Below are positions 1 to 9,087 of a stretch of DNA of 64,000 bases, in pieces. A program made the position numbers and the translations under genes. Source of the stretch: Pseudomonadota bacterium. GTDB lineage: Bacteria > Pseudomonadota > Gammaproteobacteria > Burkholderiales > Burkholderiaceae_B. Each line of letters opens with the position of its first letter. The first letter of the stretch is position 1. The notes below the pieces were generated by a model. It saw only the letters and a list, made by a program, of their open reading frames with translations, was not told the DNA's origin and made no database searches. The DNA is taken from the NCBI GenBank assembly GCA_023423975.1, contig JAFAEO010000084.1, positions 1 through 64,000 of the forward strand, written 5' to 3'.

Positions 1-25
1 GGGCAGGGAGGATGTTTCCCTGCCC
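1..25. other. Hairpin at the window edge
   Basis: A 9-bp perfect inverted repeat, GGGCAGGGA/TCCCTGCCC, with a 7-nt loop. No T-tract follows, so it is not a clear intrinsic terminator. It probably belongs to the 3' end or the leader of something that starts left of the window. Confidence 0.4.
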
Positions 26-82
26 CGGCGAACCAGTTACGGAATTTTCAGGGTATTGTTCCTGAAATTTCGTTAAACTCAG

Positions 83-114
83 AACCCTGGCATCTGTTTT
101 GCCGGGGTTTTTTT
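83..114 (+). terminator. Intrinsic terminator or attenuator just upstream of trpF
   Basis: A 10-bp stem (AACCCTGGCA/TGCCGGGGTT, one T-G pair) with a 7-nt loop runs straight into a run of seven T. This is a textbook Rho-independent terminator. Its last T lies about 12 bases before the chosen trpF start, so it either ends the upstream transcript or attenuates trpF. The second is an inference. Confidence 0.7.
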
Positions 115-126
115 ATGGGGCTAAAA

Positions 127-795
127 ATGAGAACCCGCGTTAAATTCTGTGGACTGTCATCCGAAAAAGATATTCACGATGCGGCTGCCGCCGGGGCCGA
201 TGCCATCGGCCTGGTGCTCTATGATAAGAGCAAACGCTATGTGCCCCTGGCACAGGCTGCGGCGTTGCGCCGTACGGTGCCCGCTTTTGTAAATGCCGTT
301 ACGCTGACGGTGAATGCTGATGTGCAAACCATCGAACAGATTATGAACAAGGTACGGCCGGATTTTATACAGTTTCACGGTGATGAAACGGCCGATTTCT
401 GTGAGCAGTTTTCCTATCCCTATATTCGGGCCATCAGAGTTGGCGCCCCGGGATTGACCTCGCCCCAGGAAATTGCCACTACGGTCAGTGAGTATTCGAA
501 CGCCCGGGCATTCCTGTTTGACGCTTATTCGCCCGCGTATGGCGGCGCGGGTATTTCATTTGACATTGGGTTGCTGACGCAAGCCACGCAGATTCTGCCG
601 GCGCACAAAATAATGATTGCCGGCGGCTTGAATGCATCCAATATTGCTGCGCTGGTGAACAGCTATCACCCCTATGCGGTTGATTTGAGCAGCGGCATTG
701 AAATTGCGCCTGGCGAAAAAAGTGCCAGCAAAATGCATTCTTTTATGCTGGCGCTGTCGGAAGCGGACAAGTTGCACTGGCCCGTGAAACTCTAA
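127..795 (+). CDS. trpF: Phosphoribosylanthranilate isomerase
   Basis: Third step of tryptophan synthesis: isomerises N-(5'-phosphoribosyl)anthranilate to CdRP in the cytoplasm. The 222-residue TIM barrel starts MRTRVKFCGL, with the family's KFCG motif whose Cys is the catalytic base. An FDAYSPAYGGAG segment holds the catalytic Asp, and IAGGLNASNI and VDLSSGIE form the phosphate-binding end. ATG 127 is preferred over the in-frame ATG at 115 because it gives the usual TrpF N-terminus and has GGGG six bases upstream. trpB and trpA do not follow; the next gene is convergent, so trpF ends its transcription unit here. A terminator hairpin sits directly upstream. Confidence 0.93.
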   Translation: MRTRVKFCGLSSEKDIHDAAAAGADAIGLVLYDKSKRYVPLAQAAALRRTVPAFVNAVTLTVNADVQTIEQIMNKVRPDFIQFHGDETADFCEQFSYPYIRAIRVGAPGLTSPQEIATTVSEYSNARAFLFDAYSPAYGGAGISFDIGLLTQATQILPAHKIMIAGGLNASNIAALVNSYHPYAVDLSSGIEIAPGEKSASKMHSFMLALSEADKLHWPVKL

Positions 796-887
796 GTTGT
801 TTGACGACAGCTCGTGATGAGGCTATCAATGGTGGCGTCAGGCAGTTGGCGACGGTTGCGAGCTTAATCGGCCCGCGCATGGGCCCG

Positions 888-2834
888 TTATTCGATTTGG
901 GTCTGACTGGTCAACGCTTCAATCGACTCATGCAATTGCAGCCATTCTTCTTCCAGCGTCTCGGCTGTGGCGGTCAGCTCGCCGTGCTCGGCCAGCACGG
1001 CAACACGTTCATCTCTGCGCGCATCAGAATAAAAGTCTTCGTCGGCAATCAGCACATTGATCTGGGCAATCCGGGCTTGCGCGGTCTCCATGGCTTTTTC
1101 GACTTGCGCAAGGCGTTTGTCCAGCGGTTTGCGCAGCTGGGCAATGCGCTGGCGTTCTTCAGCCTGCTGGCGCCGCACCGCCTTGCGATCCGGAGCGGCG
1201 CTTAGTCCATCGGCCGCAAGCGAGGCATCACGTTCTTCCTGGCGCATGGTCAGGGCGCGCTGGGAAAGCCAGTCGCGGTAGTCGTCCAGATCTCCGTCAA
1301 ATTCAATCACCTGACCATCTGCAACAATCCAGAAACTGTCGACGGTGGTGCGCAGCAGATGCCGGTCGTGCGAAACCATCAGCATGCTGCCGTCGAATTC
1401 GGCCAGTGCGGTGGCCAGCGCTTCACGGGTATCGACGTCCAAGTGGTTGCTGGGTTCGTCGAGCAACAGCAAATTGGGTTTTTGCCAGACGATCAGCGAG
1501 AGGGCCAGCCTGGCTTTTTCGCCACCGGAAAAGGGCGCCACTTTGTCATTGACCTTATCGCCGCCAAAGCCGAAACCGCCCAGGTAATTGCGCAGTTCCT
1601 GTTCGCGTGCCTCGGGCGCAATACGCTGCAAATGTTGCAACGGGCTGGCGTCAACATCCAGCATATCAAGCTGGTGCTGCGCAAAATAGCCAATTTCCAG
1701 ACCCTTTGATGGTTTGTAATTGCCTGCCAGAGGCACCAGTTCACGCGCAATGGTTTTGATCAGGGTACTTTTCCCGGCGCCATTGACCCCCAGTACGCCG
1801 ATCCTCGCGCCAGAGCGAATCATCAACTCTATATTGCTCAGAATGACAGTCTGATTGTCCTGCTCGTCAATATAGCCGGTAGCCACCTTATCCAGACGGA
1901 GCAGCGGATCCGGCATGGAAGGCGGCGAGGGGATATGAATATAAATGCCAGACTCGGCCTGCAGCGGCGCCAGTTTCTCCATACGAGCCAGCGCCTTGAC
2001 CCGACTTTGCGCCTGCTTGGCCTTGGTGGCTTTGGCCTTGAAGCGGTCAATGAACGACTGCAGCCTGGCAGACTCCCGCCCTTGGCGATCAATCGCGACT
2101 TGAAGCTGGCGCACGCGCTCTGCGCGCTGGGTCAGAAAATCATCATACCCGCCCTTGTAGCGCACGAGTTTTTGCTGATCCACATGCAAAATGGTTCGGG
2201 CTACCGCATTCAGAAATTCGGTATCGTGGGAAATCAGAATGACCGTTCCTTCGTAGGCAGCCAGCCATTTTTCCAGCCACAGCATGGCATCCAGGTCCAG
2301 GTGGTTGGTCGGTTCGTCCAGCAGGAGCAGTTCCGAAGGGGCCATCAGTGCGCGGGCCAGCGCCAGACGCATTTGCCAGCCTCCGGAAAAGCTGTTGACC
2401 GGCTGAGTCCATTGTTCGGGGGTAAAACCCAGACCAGCGAGCAGTTGCTCGGCTCGTGACGGTGCGCTCCAGGCGTCAGCCTCTACCAGCGCGGCTTCCA
2501 GCTCTGCAATGCGGGTACCGTCTGTATCGGAGGTGGTAGCACGCGCCTGCTGCAGCTCGCGCAAATGCCTGTCGCCATCGATGACAAATTCCCGGGCAGG
2601 CTGAGTAGTAGCGTGAATTTCCTGCTCAACGGTGGCGATTCGCCACGAGTCTGGAATGAACAGATCGCCGGCGTCGGCATCGATCCGGCCCTGCAGCAGG
2701 GCAAATAGCGTGGTTTTGCCTGAGCCGTTTTTACCGACAACGCCAACGCGCTCCTTGGGATGCACCACGAAGTCGGCATTTTCCAGCAGCACCTTGGTGC
2801 CGCGACGTAAAGTAAGGCCAGAAGAACGAATCAA
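888..2834 (-). CDS. ABC-F family ATPase (YheS-like)
   Basis: Soluble protein with two ABC ATPase domains and no membrane segments. The 648 residues carry Walker A1 GKNGSGKT (about 34-41), signature FSGGWQMRLALARAL, Walker B LLLLDEPTNHLD, a charged linker rich in Lys/Arg/Gln (the ABC-F P-site tRNA-interaction motif region), Walker A2 GVNGAGKST, signature FSGGEKARLALSL and Walker B LLLLDEPSNHLD. The C-terminus is a long charged coiled coil, as in YheS and Uup. The N-terminus (RRGTKVLLENA) fits YheS best. ABC-F proteins act on ribosomes, but the exact role of this one is unknown. It is convergent with trpF (92-bp gap) and points the same way as prmB. Confidence 0.88.
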   Translation of the reverse strand: MIRSSGLTLRRGTKVLLENADFVVHPKERVGVVGKNGSGKTTLFALLQGRIDADAGDLFIPDSWRIATVEQEIHATTQPAREFVIDGDRHLRELQQARATTSDTDGTRIAELEAALVEADAWSAPSRAEQLLAGLGFTPEQWTQPVNSFSGGWQMRLALARALMAPSELLLLDEPTNHLDLDAMLWLEKWLAAYEGTVILISHDTEFLNAVARTILHVDQQKLVRYKGGYDDFLTQRAERVRQLQVAIDRQGRESARLQSFIDRFKAKATKAKQAQSRVKALARMEKLAPLQAESGIYIHIPSPPSMPDPLLRLDKVATGYIDEQDNQTVILSNIELMIRSGARIGVLGVNGAGKSTLIKTIARELVPLAGNYKPSKGLEIGYFAQHQLDMLDVDASPLQHLQRIAPEAREQELRNYLGGFGFGGDKVNDKVAPFSGGEKARLALSLIVWQKPNLLLLDEPSNHLDVDTREALATALAEFDGSMLMVSHDRHLLRTTVDSFWIVADGQVIEFDGDLDDYRDWLSQRALTMRQEERDASLAADGLSAAPDRKAVRRQQAEERQRIAQLRKPLDKRLAQVEKAMETAQARIAQINVLIADEDFYSDARRDERVAVLAEHGELTATAETLEEEWLQLHESIEALTSQTQIE

Positions 2835-3115
2835 AGCGAAAAATCCGAGGAAAAATAATAATTAGAACATGATGGGCGGCGCCAGTCAGAATATGACAAG
2901 TGATCCCAATCACCAAGTGACAACACCGAGCAACTCCAAGGTATGCAGGCCGCACCCAGGCGCTTATTAATCATGGTTGCCGGCGCATTGCATGTGCCGG
3001 CCTGGCGCCGGGCAGTGGCGTTCAATGTTGCGATGTTGCAGCGGCCCTGAAAACCAGGGTTCGTGTGCTTGCCTGCCGGGTGCACGGTAAGCCTTTGAAC
3101 GTCTGCAAGCTAGCG

Positions 3116-4015
3116 TCAGCGTGGCTGCAACAGTTCCCGCGTCAATAGCAGAACGGAGTCGTCGCCCTCGGCCGTTTCAAGAAATACCGGATTCAGCGCC
3201 GGGAAGGCATTCATGAAATTTTCATATTCATTGCCGATTTCAAGGATGATAAAACCTTCGTCGCTCAGATGGACGGCGGCCTGATCCAGAATGGTGCGAA
3301 TAATGTCCATGCCATCGTCCCCGCCAGCCAGGGCCAGCACCGGTTCGTGCTGGTACTCACTGGGCAGTTGCGCCATGGTGGTGCTGTTCACGTAAGGAGG
3401 ATTGCATACGATGACATCATACCGCTGCTTTTCCAGCGGTGCATACAGATCGCCCTGCAGCACGTTTACGCGTTCGCCCAGTTGATACATGTCCACATTT
3501 CGTTGCGCCAGGCGAATGGCATGATCAGACAGATCGACGGCGTCAATCTGCGCATTCGGAAAGGCCAGCGCGGCAAGAATGGCCAGGCAGCCGGAGCCGG
3601 TACACAGATCAAGCACGCTCTGTACGTTTTCGGGATCGTCCACCCATGGCTCAAGATGTTCCGCCAGCAACTCTGAAATGGGCGAGCGCGGCACAATAAC
3701 CCGTTTGTCTGTCAGGAAACGATGGCCCTGCAACCAGGCTTCGCCTGTCAGGTATGCCAGTGGGACGCGTTTTTTGACACGTAGTTCGATCAGGCTGACG
3801 CATTTCTTTTTTTCGTCCTCCAGCAATCGGGCGTCCAGAAATGGGTCCAGCGTATCCAGCGGCAAGTGCAGTGTCGAGAGAACCAGATAGACGGCTTCGT
3901 CCCAGGCATTGTCACTGCCATGACCAAAGGCCAGCTGTGCGTCATTGAAGCGCGAGACCGCGTAGCGAATTACATCGCGCACCGTTTTGAGCTCATTGTG
4001 GATTTTTGAAGCCAT
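3116..4015 (-). CDS. prmB: Ribosomal protein L3 N5-glutamine methyltransferase
   Basis: SAM-dependent methylation of a glutamine side chain in ribosomal protein L3. The 299 residues have an N-terminal helical domain, the SAM-binding motif DLCTGSGCLA (about 136-145), an acidic loop DAVDLS, and the diagnostic glutamine-MTase motif NPPY at about 205-208. The context after NPPY (VNSTTMAQLPSEY, then LALAGGDDGMD) is PrmB-like rather than PrmC-like. It follows dapE on the same strand with a 47-bp gap, the arrangement known from Bordetella relatives, so it is probably the last gene of the dap transcript. Confidence 0.9.
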   Translation of the reverse strand: MASKIHNELKTVRDVIRYAVSRFNDAQLAFGHGSDNAWDEAVYLVLSTLHLPLDTLDPFLDARLLEDEKKKCVSLIELRVKKRVPLAYLTGEAWLQGHRFLTDKRVIVPRSPISELLAEHLEPWVDDPENVQSVLDLCTGSGCLAILAALAFPNAQIDAVDLSDHAIRLAQRNVDMYQLGERVNVLQGDLYAPLEKQRYDVIVCNPPYVNSTTMAQLPSEYQHEPVLALAGGDDGMDIIRTILDQAAVHLSDEGFIILEIGNEYENFMNAFPALNPVFLETAEGDDSVLLLTRELLQPR

Positions 4016-4062
4016 AAAATACCCGATATTGAATGTTTAATATACAACTGCGTTGCGGCAGT

Positions 4063-5205
4063 TTATAGCAGAAGGTTTTCAAGCGTTTTACGATAAATGG
4101 CGGCCAACGGCTCAAGGCTGTCTACCTCGATATGCTCGTTGATCTGATGGATAGTGGCATTGATCGGTCCGAATTCAATCACTTGCGGGCAAATTTTCGC
4201 AATGAACCGTCCGTCTGATGTTCCACCAGTGGTCGACAGTGTCGTTTGAACACCTGTCACATCCTTGATCGCGGCAGACAAGGCTTCTGATAGTTCGCCT
4301 CGTGGCGTCAGAAACGGTTCGCCGCCGAGCGTCCATTCAATACTGCTTTCCAGTTGGTGTGTATCCAAAATGGCCTGCACACGTGATTTGAGCGATTCAA
4401 CGGTACTGGCGGTGGAAAACCGAATATTGAACAGAAATTCGGCGCTGCCAGGGACAACATTGGTTGCTCCGGTCCCAGAATGGAAATTGGAAATCTGGAA
4501 GGTGGTAGGAGGAAAGTACTCATTACCCTGATCCCATTCGGTCTTTGCCAGTTCGTGCAACGCCGGTGCACACAAATGAATCGGATTGCGGGCCAGATGG
4601 GGATAGGCCACATGGCCCTGCAAGCCTTTGACCACAACCTTGCCTGACAACGATCCCCGTCGGCCATTCTTGATGACGTCACCCAGTGCGGCTGTCGAAG
4701 TAGGTTCGCCCACGATGCAGTAATCCGGCTGCACGCCCTGTTGCTTCAGATATTCACAGACTTTGACCGTACCATTGACGGATGGGCCTTCTTCGTCTGA
4801 GGTAATAAGCATGGCAATGGAACCCCGATGCTCGGGATGCGCCTGCACGAACGCTTTGGCGGCAACGGTAAACGCGGCGATGGAGCTTTTCATATCAGCG
4901 GCACCACGGCCGTACAGCTTGCCGTCGCGAATCGTGGGCGCAAAGGGATCGCTGTCCCACTGCTCCAGCGGACCAGTGGGGACCACATCCGTATGGCCGG
5001 CAAAAATGAGCAGCGGCGATGCGGTGTTGCGTCGCAGCCAGAGGTTTTGCACTTCTTCGAAAGGCAGATGCTCTGCGACAAAGCCCGAGTCGGCCAGTTC
5101 AGCGGCCAGCGTCTGCTGACAATCCCGGTCGTCTGGCGTGACCGACTGGCGGGCGATCAGTGTTTGTGTCAGGGCCAGCACCGGTGAAGAAATTGCATCA
5201 CTCAT
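4063..5205 (-). CDS. dapE: Succinyl-diaminopimelate desuccinylase
   Basis: Zn-dependent M20-family hydrolase that removes succinate from N-succinyl-LL-DAP, giving LL-DAP for lysine and peptidoglycan. The 380 residues show the metal and catalytic motifs in order: GHTDVVP (His71, Asp73), GAADMK (bridging Asp104), SDEEG (catalytic base Glu138 and ligand Glu139), GEPTST, and a C-terminal HQINEH with the last His ligand. The start lies 2 bp after the dapD stop codon, so translation is probably coupled. All DapE hallmarks are present. Confidence 0.95.
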   Translation of the reverse strand: MSDAISSPVLALTQTLIARQSVTPDDRDCQQTLAAELADSGFVAEHLPFEEVQNLWLRRNTASPLLIFAGHTDVVPTGPLEQWDSDPFAPTIRDGKLYGRGAADMKSSIAAFTVAAKAFVQAHPEHRGSIAMLITSDEEGPSVNGTVKVCEYLKQQGVQPDYCIVGEPTSTAALGDVIKNGRRGSLSGKVVVKGLQGHVAYPHLARNPIHLCAPALHELAKTEWDQGNEYFPPTTFQISNFHSGTGATNVVPGSAEFLFNIRFSTASTVESLKSRVQAILDTHQLESSIEWTLGGEPFLTPRGELSEALSAAIKDVTGVQTTLSTTGGTSDGRFIAKICPQVIEFGPINATIHQINEHIEVDSLEPLAAIYRKTLENLLL

Positions 5206-5207
5206 GA

Positions 5208-6029
5208 TCAGGCACGCAGCAGATCGTTAATACTGGTCTTGGCGCGGGTTTTCGCATCCACGCGTTTGACGATGACGGCGCACGCCAGGCTGTGTGAGCC
5301 ATCAGCCGCGGGCAGAGAGCCGGGAACCACGACTGAACCGGAAGGCACGCGACCATAGGTCACTTCGCCGGTTTCGCGGTTATAGATTTTGGTGCTTTGA
5401 GAAATGAAGACGCCCATGGCGAGGACTGAATTTTCTTCAACGATCACACCTTCGACCACTTCAGAACGCGCGCCGATAAAGCAGTTGTCTTCAATAATAG
5501 TTGGGTTCGCCTGCAGTGGTTCCAGTACGCCGCCAATGCCTACACCACCGGACAGATGCACGTTCTTGCCGATCTGTGCGCAGGATCCCACTGTTGCCCA
5601 GGTATCGACCATGGTGTTTTCATCTACATAGGCGCCAATATTGACGTATGAAGGCATCAGGACCACGTTTTTACCGATAAAGGCGCCGCGACGCGCAACG
5701 GCGTTGGGCACCACGCGATAGCCGCCCGCCTTGAAATCGGCTTCGGTAAAGTCCTGGAATTTGAGCGGCACTTTATCGAAAAACTGCATCGGTGCGTTGT
5801 TCATGACCACGTTATCATTCAGACGGAAAGACAATAGCACTGCTTTTTTCAACCACTGGTTTACTACCCAGTCTCCGTCCTTTTTCTGGGCAACGCGCAG
5901 CGTGCCGTTGTCCAGTCCGGCCAGGGCAGTGCCTACGGCATCGCGCACTTCGGCTGAAACTGTAGAGGAAGACAAATTGGCGCGGTCATCCCACGCTTTT
6001 TCCAGAACGGTTTGAAGGTCAGTAGTCAT
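5208..6029 (-). CDS. dapD: 2,3,4,5-tetrahydropyridine-2,6-dicarboxylate N-succinyltransferase
   Basis: Transfers succinyl from succinyl-CoA to tetrahydrodipicolinate in the succinylase branch of lysine/DAP synthesis. The 273-residue protein has a helical N-terminus, then a left-handed beta helix of hexapeptide repeats (for example VNIGAYVDENTMVD, GSCAQIGKNVHLSGG, NCFIGARSEVVEGV), and a short C-terminal domain. Length and motifs match the trimeric E. coli enzyme. It sits between dapC (210-bp gap) and dapE (2-bp gap). Confidence 0.95.
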   Translation of the reverse strand: MTTDLQTVLEKAWDDRANLSSSTVSAEVRDAVGTALAGLDNGTLRVAQKKDGDWVVNQWLKKAVLLSFRLNDNVVMNNAPMQFFDKVPLKFQDFTEADFKAGGYRVVPNAVARRGAFIGKNVVLMPSYVNIGAYVDENTMVDTWATVGSCAQIGKNVHLSGGVGIGGVLEPLQANPTIIEDNCFIGARSEVVEGVIVEENSVLAMGVFISQSTKIYNRETGEVTYGRVPSGSVVVPGSLPAADGSHSLACAVIVKRVDAKTRAKTSINDLLRA

Positions 6030-6184
6030 AAGATTTGGATAGTTTTAAAAAAATAAACACAATTGTGAAAAATAAGCCATCTTCCGGATGGGACGCCCCC
6101 ATGGCCGGCTAATGCGCTTTTCCTTCTCGGGATACCGAAGCTTAACAAAATCCTCGGCGTTACAGTGAAACTGGGCGCTTGCTC

Positions 6185-6213
6185 GGCCCTTTACCTGAAC
6201 TGCGGAAAGGGCC
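6185..6213. other. Hairpin between dapC and dapD
   Basis: An 8-bp perfect inverted repeat GGCCCTTT/AAAGGGCC with a 13-nt loop in the 210-bp gap. No T-run follows in the direction of transcription (minus strand), so it is not a plain terminator. It may be a processing or attenuation element, or marks where dapC ends and a separate dapD promoter begins. Confidence 0.35.
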
Positions 6214-6239
6214 CGGATCGTGAACGTCCCAGGTTGTGA

Positions 6240-7442
6240 TCAACTGGGGTAGCGATCGCGGACAAACCGGGCGATACGCTGGGCGCCTTCCACACACTGA
6301 TCAAGCGGTGCAACCAGCGCCAGCCTGATGCGATTGGCGCCTGGATTGATTCCATGCGCTTCACGCCCCAGATAGCTGCCGGGCAGTACCGTCACATGCT
6401 GTGCACCGAACAAATCACGAACGAAATCAGGGTCGGCGACCGGCGTTCCCGCCCACAGATAGAACGAAGCGTCGGGCATTTTTACGTCCAGCACCTCGGA
6501 CAGAATCGGGTAGACCGCATCAAACTTGGCTTTATATAGGGCACGGTTTTGTTCAACATGCGTTTCATCATTCCATGCAGCTGTGCTGGCGGCACTAAAT
6601 ACCGGGCTCATGGCGCTGCCGTGATACGTCCGATAAAGGAGAAACGATTCAAGCAGGCTTGCATCGCCGGCGACAAAACCCGAGCGCATGCCAGGTACAT
6701 TCGAGCGTTTGGACAGGCTGGAGAAACAGACACAGTTTTTGTAGTCGGTACGGCCCAGCCTGTATGCAGCCTGCAAGACGCCTACCGGCGGATGCGCATC
6801 GTCGAAATAGATTTCGGAATAACATTCATCGGAGGCGATGACAAAGCCGTAGCGGTCCGACAGTTCGAACAACAATGCCCACTCGGCTTCCGGCATGACA
6901 TTGCCTGCGGGATTGCCGGGAGAGCACACAAATAGCAATTGCGTCTTTTCCCAGATGTGCGCAGGCACGGCCGACCAGTCGGGGCTGAAGTTGCGTTCAG
7001 GCACGGCGTTAACGTAATAGGGCTGTGCGCCTCCCAGCAGGGTGGCGCCTTCGTAAATCTGGTAAAACGGATTGGGGCAGATGACCAGGCTGTCGCTGGC
7101 GCCGTCAAGCACGGTTTGGGCAAAGGCAAACAGCGCTTCCCGGGAGCCCAGGCAAGGCAGCACCTGGCTTTGTGGATCTGGCGCGGGCATGTCGTAACGG
7201 CGGCCGATCCAGGCGGCAATCGTTTCACGCAACAGCGCATCACCCTTGGTCGGCGGATAGGCGGACAGGCCGGTCAAGTGATCGGTGATCGCCTCGTTAA
7301 CCAATGCTGGCGTAGCATGCTTGGGCTCACCAATCGACAGGTTCACATGGGTCAGCCCCGCAGCAGGGGTAGGAGCAGTGGCAAGAAGCGCCCGCAATTT
7401 TTCAAAGGGATAGGGTTGCAGCAGACGTAATTTAGGATTCAT
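6240..7442 (-). CDS. dapC: N-succinyldiaminopimelate aminotransferase (class I/II PLP)
   Basis: Transaminates N-succinyl-L-2-amino-6-oxopimelate with glutamate. The 400 residues belong to aminotransferase fold type I: the YPPTKG substrate loop, a CPNPFYQIYEGA segment, CSPGNPAGNV (the conserved Asn), SDECYSEIYFD (the Asp that holds the PLP ring N), and SSLSKRSNVPGMR with the Schiff-base Lys at about 245 and the following phosphate-binding Arg. I chose ATG 7442 (MNPKLRLLQPYPF), which matches the family start and has AAGG 7 bases upstream; an in-frame ATG at 7475 lacks any ribosome-binding site. First gene of the dap cluster. Confidence 0.92.
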   Translation of the reverse strand: MNPKLRLLQPYPFEKLRALLATAPTPAAGLTHVNLSIGEPKHATPALVNEAITDHLTGLSAYPPTKGDALLRETIAAWIGRRYDMPAPDPQSQVLPCLGSREALFAFAQTVLDGASDSLVICPNPFYQIYEGATLLGGAQPYYVNAVPERNFSPDWSAVPAHIWEKTQLLFVCSPGNPAGNVMPEAEWALLFELSDRYGFVIASDECYSEIYFDDAHPPVGVLQAAYRLGRTDYKNCVCFSSLSKRSNVPGMRSGFVAGDASLLESFLLYRTYHGSAMSPVFSAASTAAWNDETHVEQNRALYKAKFDAVYPILSEVLDVKMPDASFYLWAGTPVADPDFVRDLFGAQHVTVLPGSYLGREAHGINPGANRIRLALVAPLDQCVEGAQRIARFVRDRYPS

Positions 7443-7793
7443 GACAGACCTTGCGAAGATGCGCAAGTTTACCATTTATAGGGTGTAATTAGCGTCGATG
7501 CGTCACCCATCTTCCCTATGAGCCGGCGGCTTATTGCAGCCTGCCGTTATAGGGCAAGTTTGTGGTCATCATTGCATGCAGTGAGGGTTTGTTCAAGGAT
7601 GACACTTGGGGCAAGTTTTTGCATAAGCGGCAGCGGGTTGATCCATTTTTTGCTTGTGATTTATCACATTGCCCGCTTGTTGCAACTGGTGCAGAACCGG
7701 TCCCGCGTCAGATGATGACTTGACGTTTTGTAGGTAATTTGTCGCTATTTACGGTTATTTCGACGGTGAAAATCATCGAATTGACATAATTTC
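7443..7793. other. Intergenic: dapC promoter region and tRNA upstream region
   Basis: About 350 bases between the divergent dapC and tRNA-Leu. I see no coding sequence. It must hold the minus-strand dapC promoter, but I cannot pick convincing -35/-10 boxes by eye. Confidence 0.4.
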
Positions 7794-7823
7794 TTTACGC
7801 AGGGCACCAAACCCTACTATAAT
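7794..7823 (+). promoter_or_regulatory. Promoter of the left tRNA-Leu
   Basis: TTTACG (7794-7799), 18 bases, then a perfect TATAAT (7818-7823), 14 bases before the mature tRNA start. The island repeat begins at 7820, inside this -10 box, so the right-hand copy does not have it. Confidence 0.65.
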
Positions 7824-7927
7824 CCCCGTTCTTTGATGCGAGCGTGGCGGAATTGGTAGACGCACTGGATTTAGGTTCCAGCGCCGAAAGGTGTAAGAGT
7901 TCGAGTCTCTTCGCTCGCACCACAGTA
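7820..7927. repeat. Left 108-bp attachment repeat (attL)
   Basis: Identical to 34590-34697 from the last T of the -10 region through the whole tRNA-Leu plus five bases past CCA. The bases outside the repeat differ on both sides. Integrases of this type usually duplicate only a 3' tRNA fragment, so a whole-gene duplication is unusual. Confidence 0.85.
7838..7922 (+). tRNA. tRNA-Leu (anticodon UAG), left copy
   Basis: Class II tRNA of 85 nt including encoded CCA. The acceptor stem is GCGAGCG/CGCTCGC with discriminator A. The anticodon stem CTGGA/TCCAG encloses TTTAGGT, which gives anticodon TAG (reads CUN Leu codons). There is a long variable arm and a T-loop with TTCGAGT. A good promoter lies upstream. 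This copy keeps what looks like the native chromosomal 5' flank. Confidence 0.96.
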
Positions 7928-7981
7928 AAATCAACAACTTAGAGCATTTCGCTCTTGCCAAAGTTGCTGCTAAAAACTGAG

Positions 7982-8010
7982 TGGGACAAATTTGGGACAA
8001 TTTGGGACAA
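7982..8010 (+). repeat. Left-end TGGGACAA repeats (probable integrase arm sites)
   Basis: Three direct copies of TGGGACAA at 7982, 7993 and 8003, roughly one helical turn apart, between the tRNA and the integrase gene. The same motif recurs inside the right end. Spacing and position suggest arm-type binding sites for the integrase N-terminal domain. This is an inference. Confidence 0.55.
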
Positions 8011-8049
8011 TGAGCCAAACCTGATTTGCCGACCTTGAAAGAGGTCAAC

Positions 8050-9087
8050 ATGGCAACCATCGTTAAACGCGGCAACAACTATCAAGCTAAGGTGCGGGTC
8101 AAGGGCTTTCCCACCGTCACCAAATCATTCAAAACCGAAGACGAAGCCCAAGCCTGGGCTGACAAGACCTATGTGGCAATGCGGAACGACACGTTCGTGC
8201 AAGAGCTACCCAGTCTTCAGGCGGCACTCAAAACCTACAAAGAGCAGATCACGCCGCGAAAGCGCAGCGCCCATACTGAGGTGTATGTCATAGAGAAGGT
8301 GCGCCAAGAGAAGTTCATGCGCAAGGCACTGAACGAAATCAAGGTCACGGACATCGTGGATTGGCGCAACCGTATGACGGGCGAGTATGCGCCGTCAACC
8401 ATTAAGAAACGTATATCACTGGTATCTGCAGTCTATAGGGTGGCGCGCTCTGAATGGGGCTTCGGTAGCTTAGAGAACCCCTGCGACGGCGTATTAAAGC
8501 CGGCAGTTGACAATGCCCGCAATCGCCTGATAACCGACTACGAGTATGCAGCGGTTCTTCGGCAGCTTAAGACAGAAGAGCTGCAGGCTGCGGTCCGGCT
8601 CGCACGAAGCTCCAGTATGCGCCTGGGAGAGGTCATTTCCCTTCAATGGAAAAACATCGACTTCAACCGCTGCCTGATCTTTCTGGAGCACACTAAAAAC
8701 GGTGATGCCCGGACGGTTCCCCTTTCCCCAGCCTCAATCTCCGCACTCAAGATACTGCACAACGACGACGTGACGCCATCCATGAAGCTGTTCGATCTGA
8801 ACAAGGATCGGCTGTCTAAGGGGTGGACGAGGGCGGTTGATCGGGCGCGTAGGGACTATATCGCGGAATGTAAAAAGGGCGGTAAGCGCGTCGATCAGGA
8901 CATGTTCATGAACATGCACTTTCACGATCTACGGCACACCGCCATTACTGAGTTTGCTGAAGCGGGGTTCTCTACCCTCGAGCTGAGCCGAATATCGGGA
9001 CACAAAACGCTTTCGATGCTTGATCGCTACGTCCACCTTGATGTGGAGAACATAGCGAAAAAGCTGGCGGTTATATCGGGAAGTTGA
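8050..9087 (+). CDS. Tyrosine recombinase / site-specific integrase
   Basis: Catalyses insertion and excision of the island at tRNA-Leu. The 345 residues begin with an AP2/arm-binding-like domain (about 1-50: MATIVKRGNNYQAKVRVKG), then a SAM-like core-binding domain (about 60-150), then the catalytic domain. The active-site set is complete: Arg191 (SMRLGEV), His292-x-x-Arg295-His296 (HDLRHT), His318 (SGHKT) and nucleophile Tyr327 (LDRYVH). ATG 8050 is chosen over an upstream in-frame start because GAAAGAGG lies 6 bases before it. An intact catalytic set suggests the element can still move. Confidence 0.94.
   Translation: MATIVKRGNNYQAKVRVKGFPTVTKSFKTEDEAQAWADKTYVAMRNDTFVQELPSLQAALKTYKEQITPRKRSAHTEVYVIEKVRQEKFMRKALNEIKVTDIVDWRNRMTGEYAPSTIKKRISLVSAVYRVARSEWGFGSLENPCDGVLKPAVDNARNRLITDYEYAAVLRQLKTEELQAAVRLARSSSMRLGEVISLQWKNIDFNRCLIFLEHTKNGDARTVPLSPASISALKILHNDDVTPSMKLFDLNKDRLSKGWTRAVDRARRDYIAECKKGGKRVDQDMFMNMHFHDLRHTAITEFAEAGFSTLELSRISGHKTLSMLDRYVHLDVENIAKKLAVISGS

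Noticed and set aside
801..1205. Plus-strand frame over the 3' end of the ABC-F gene
   Set aside because: Antisense shadow of a high-confidence gene; its sequence follows the reverse codon bias of that gene.
7773..8078. Minus-strand frame of 101 codons across the tRNA-Leu and the integrase leader
   Set aside because: It reads through the tRNA gene on the opposite strand and has no ribosome-binding site or protein-like composition; the same shadow reappears at the right tRNA copy.
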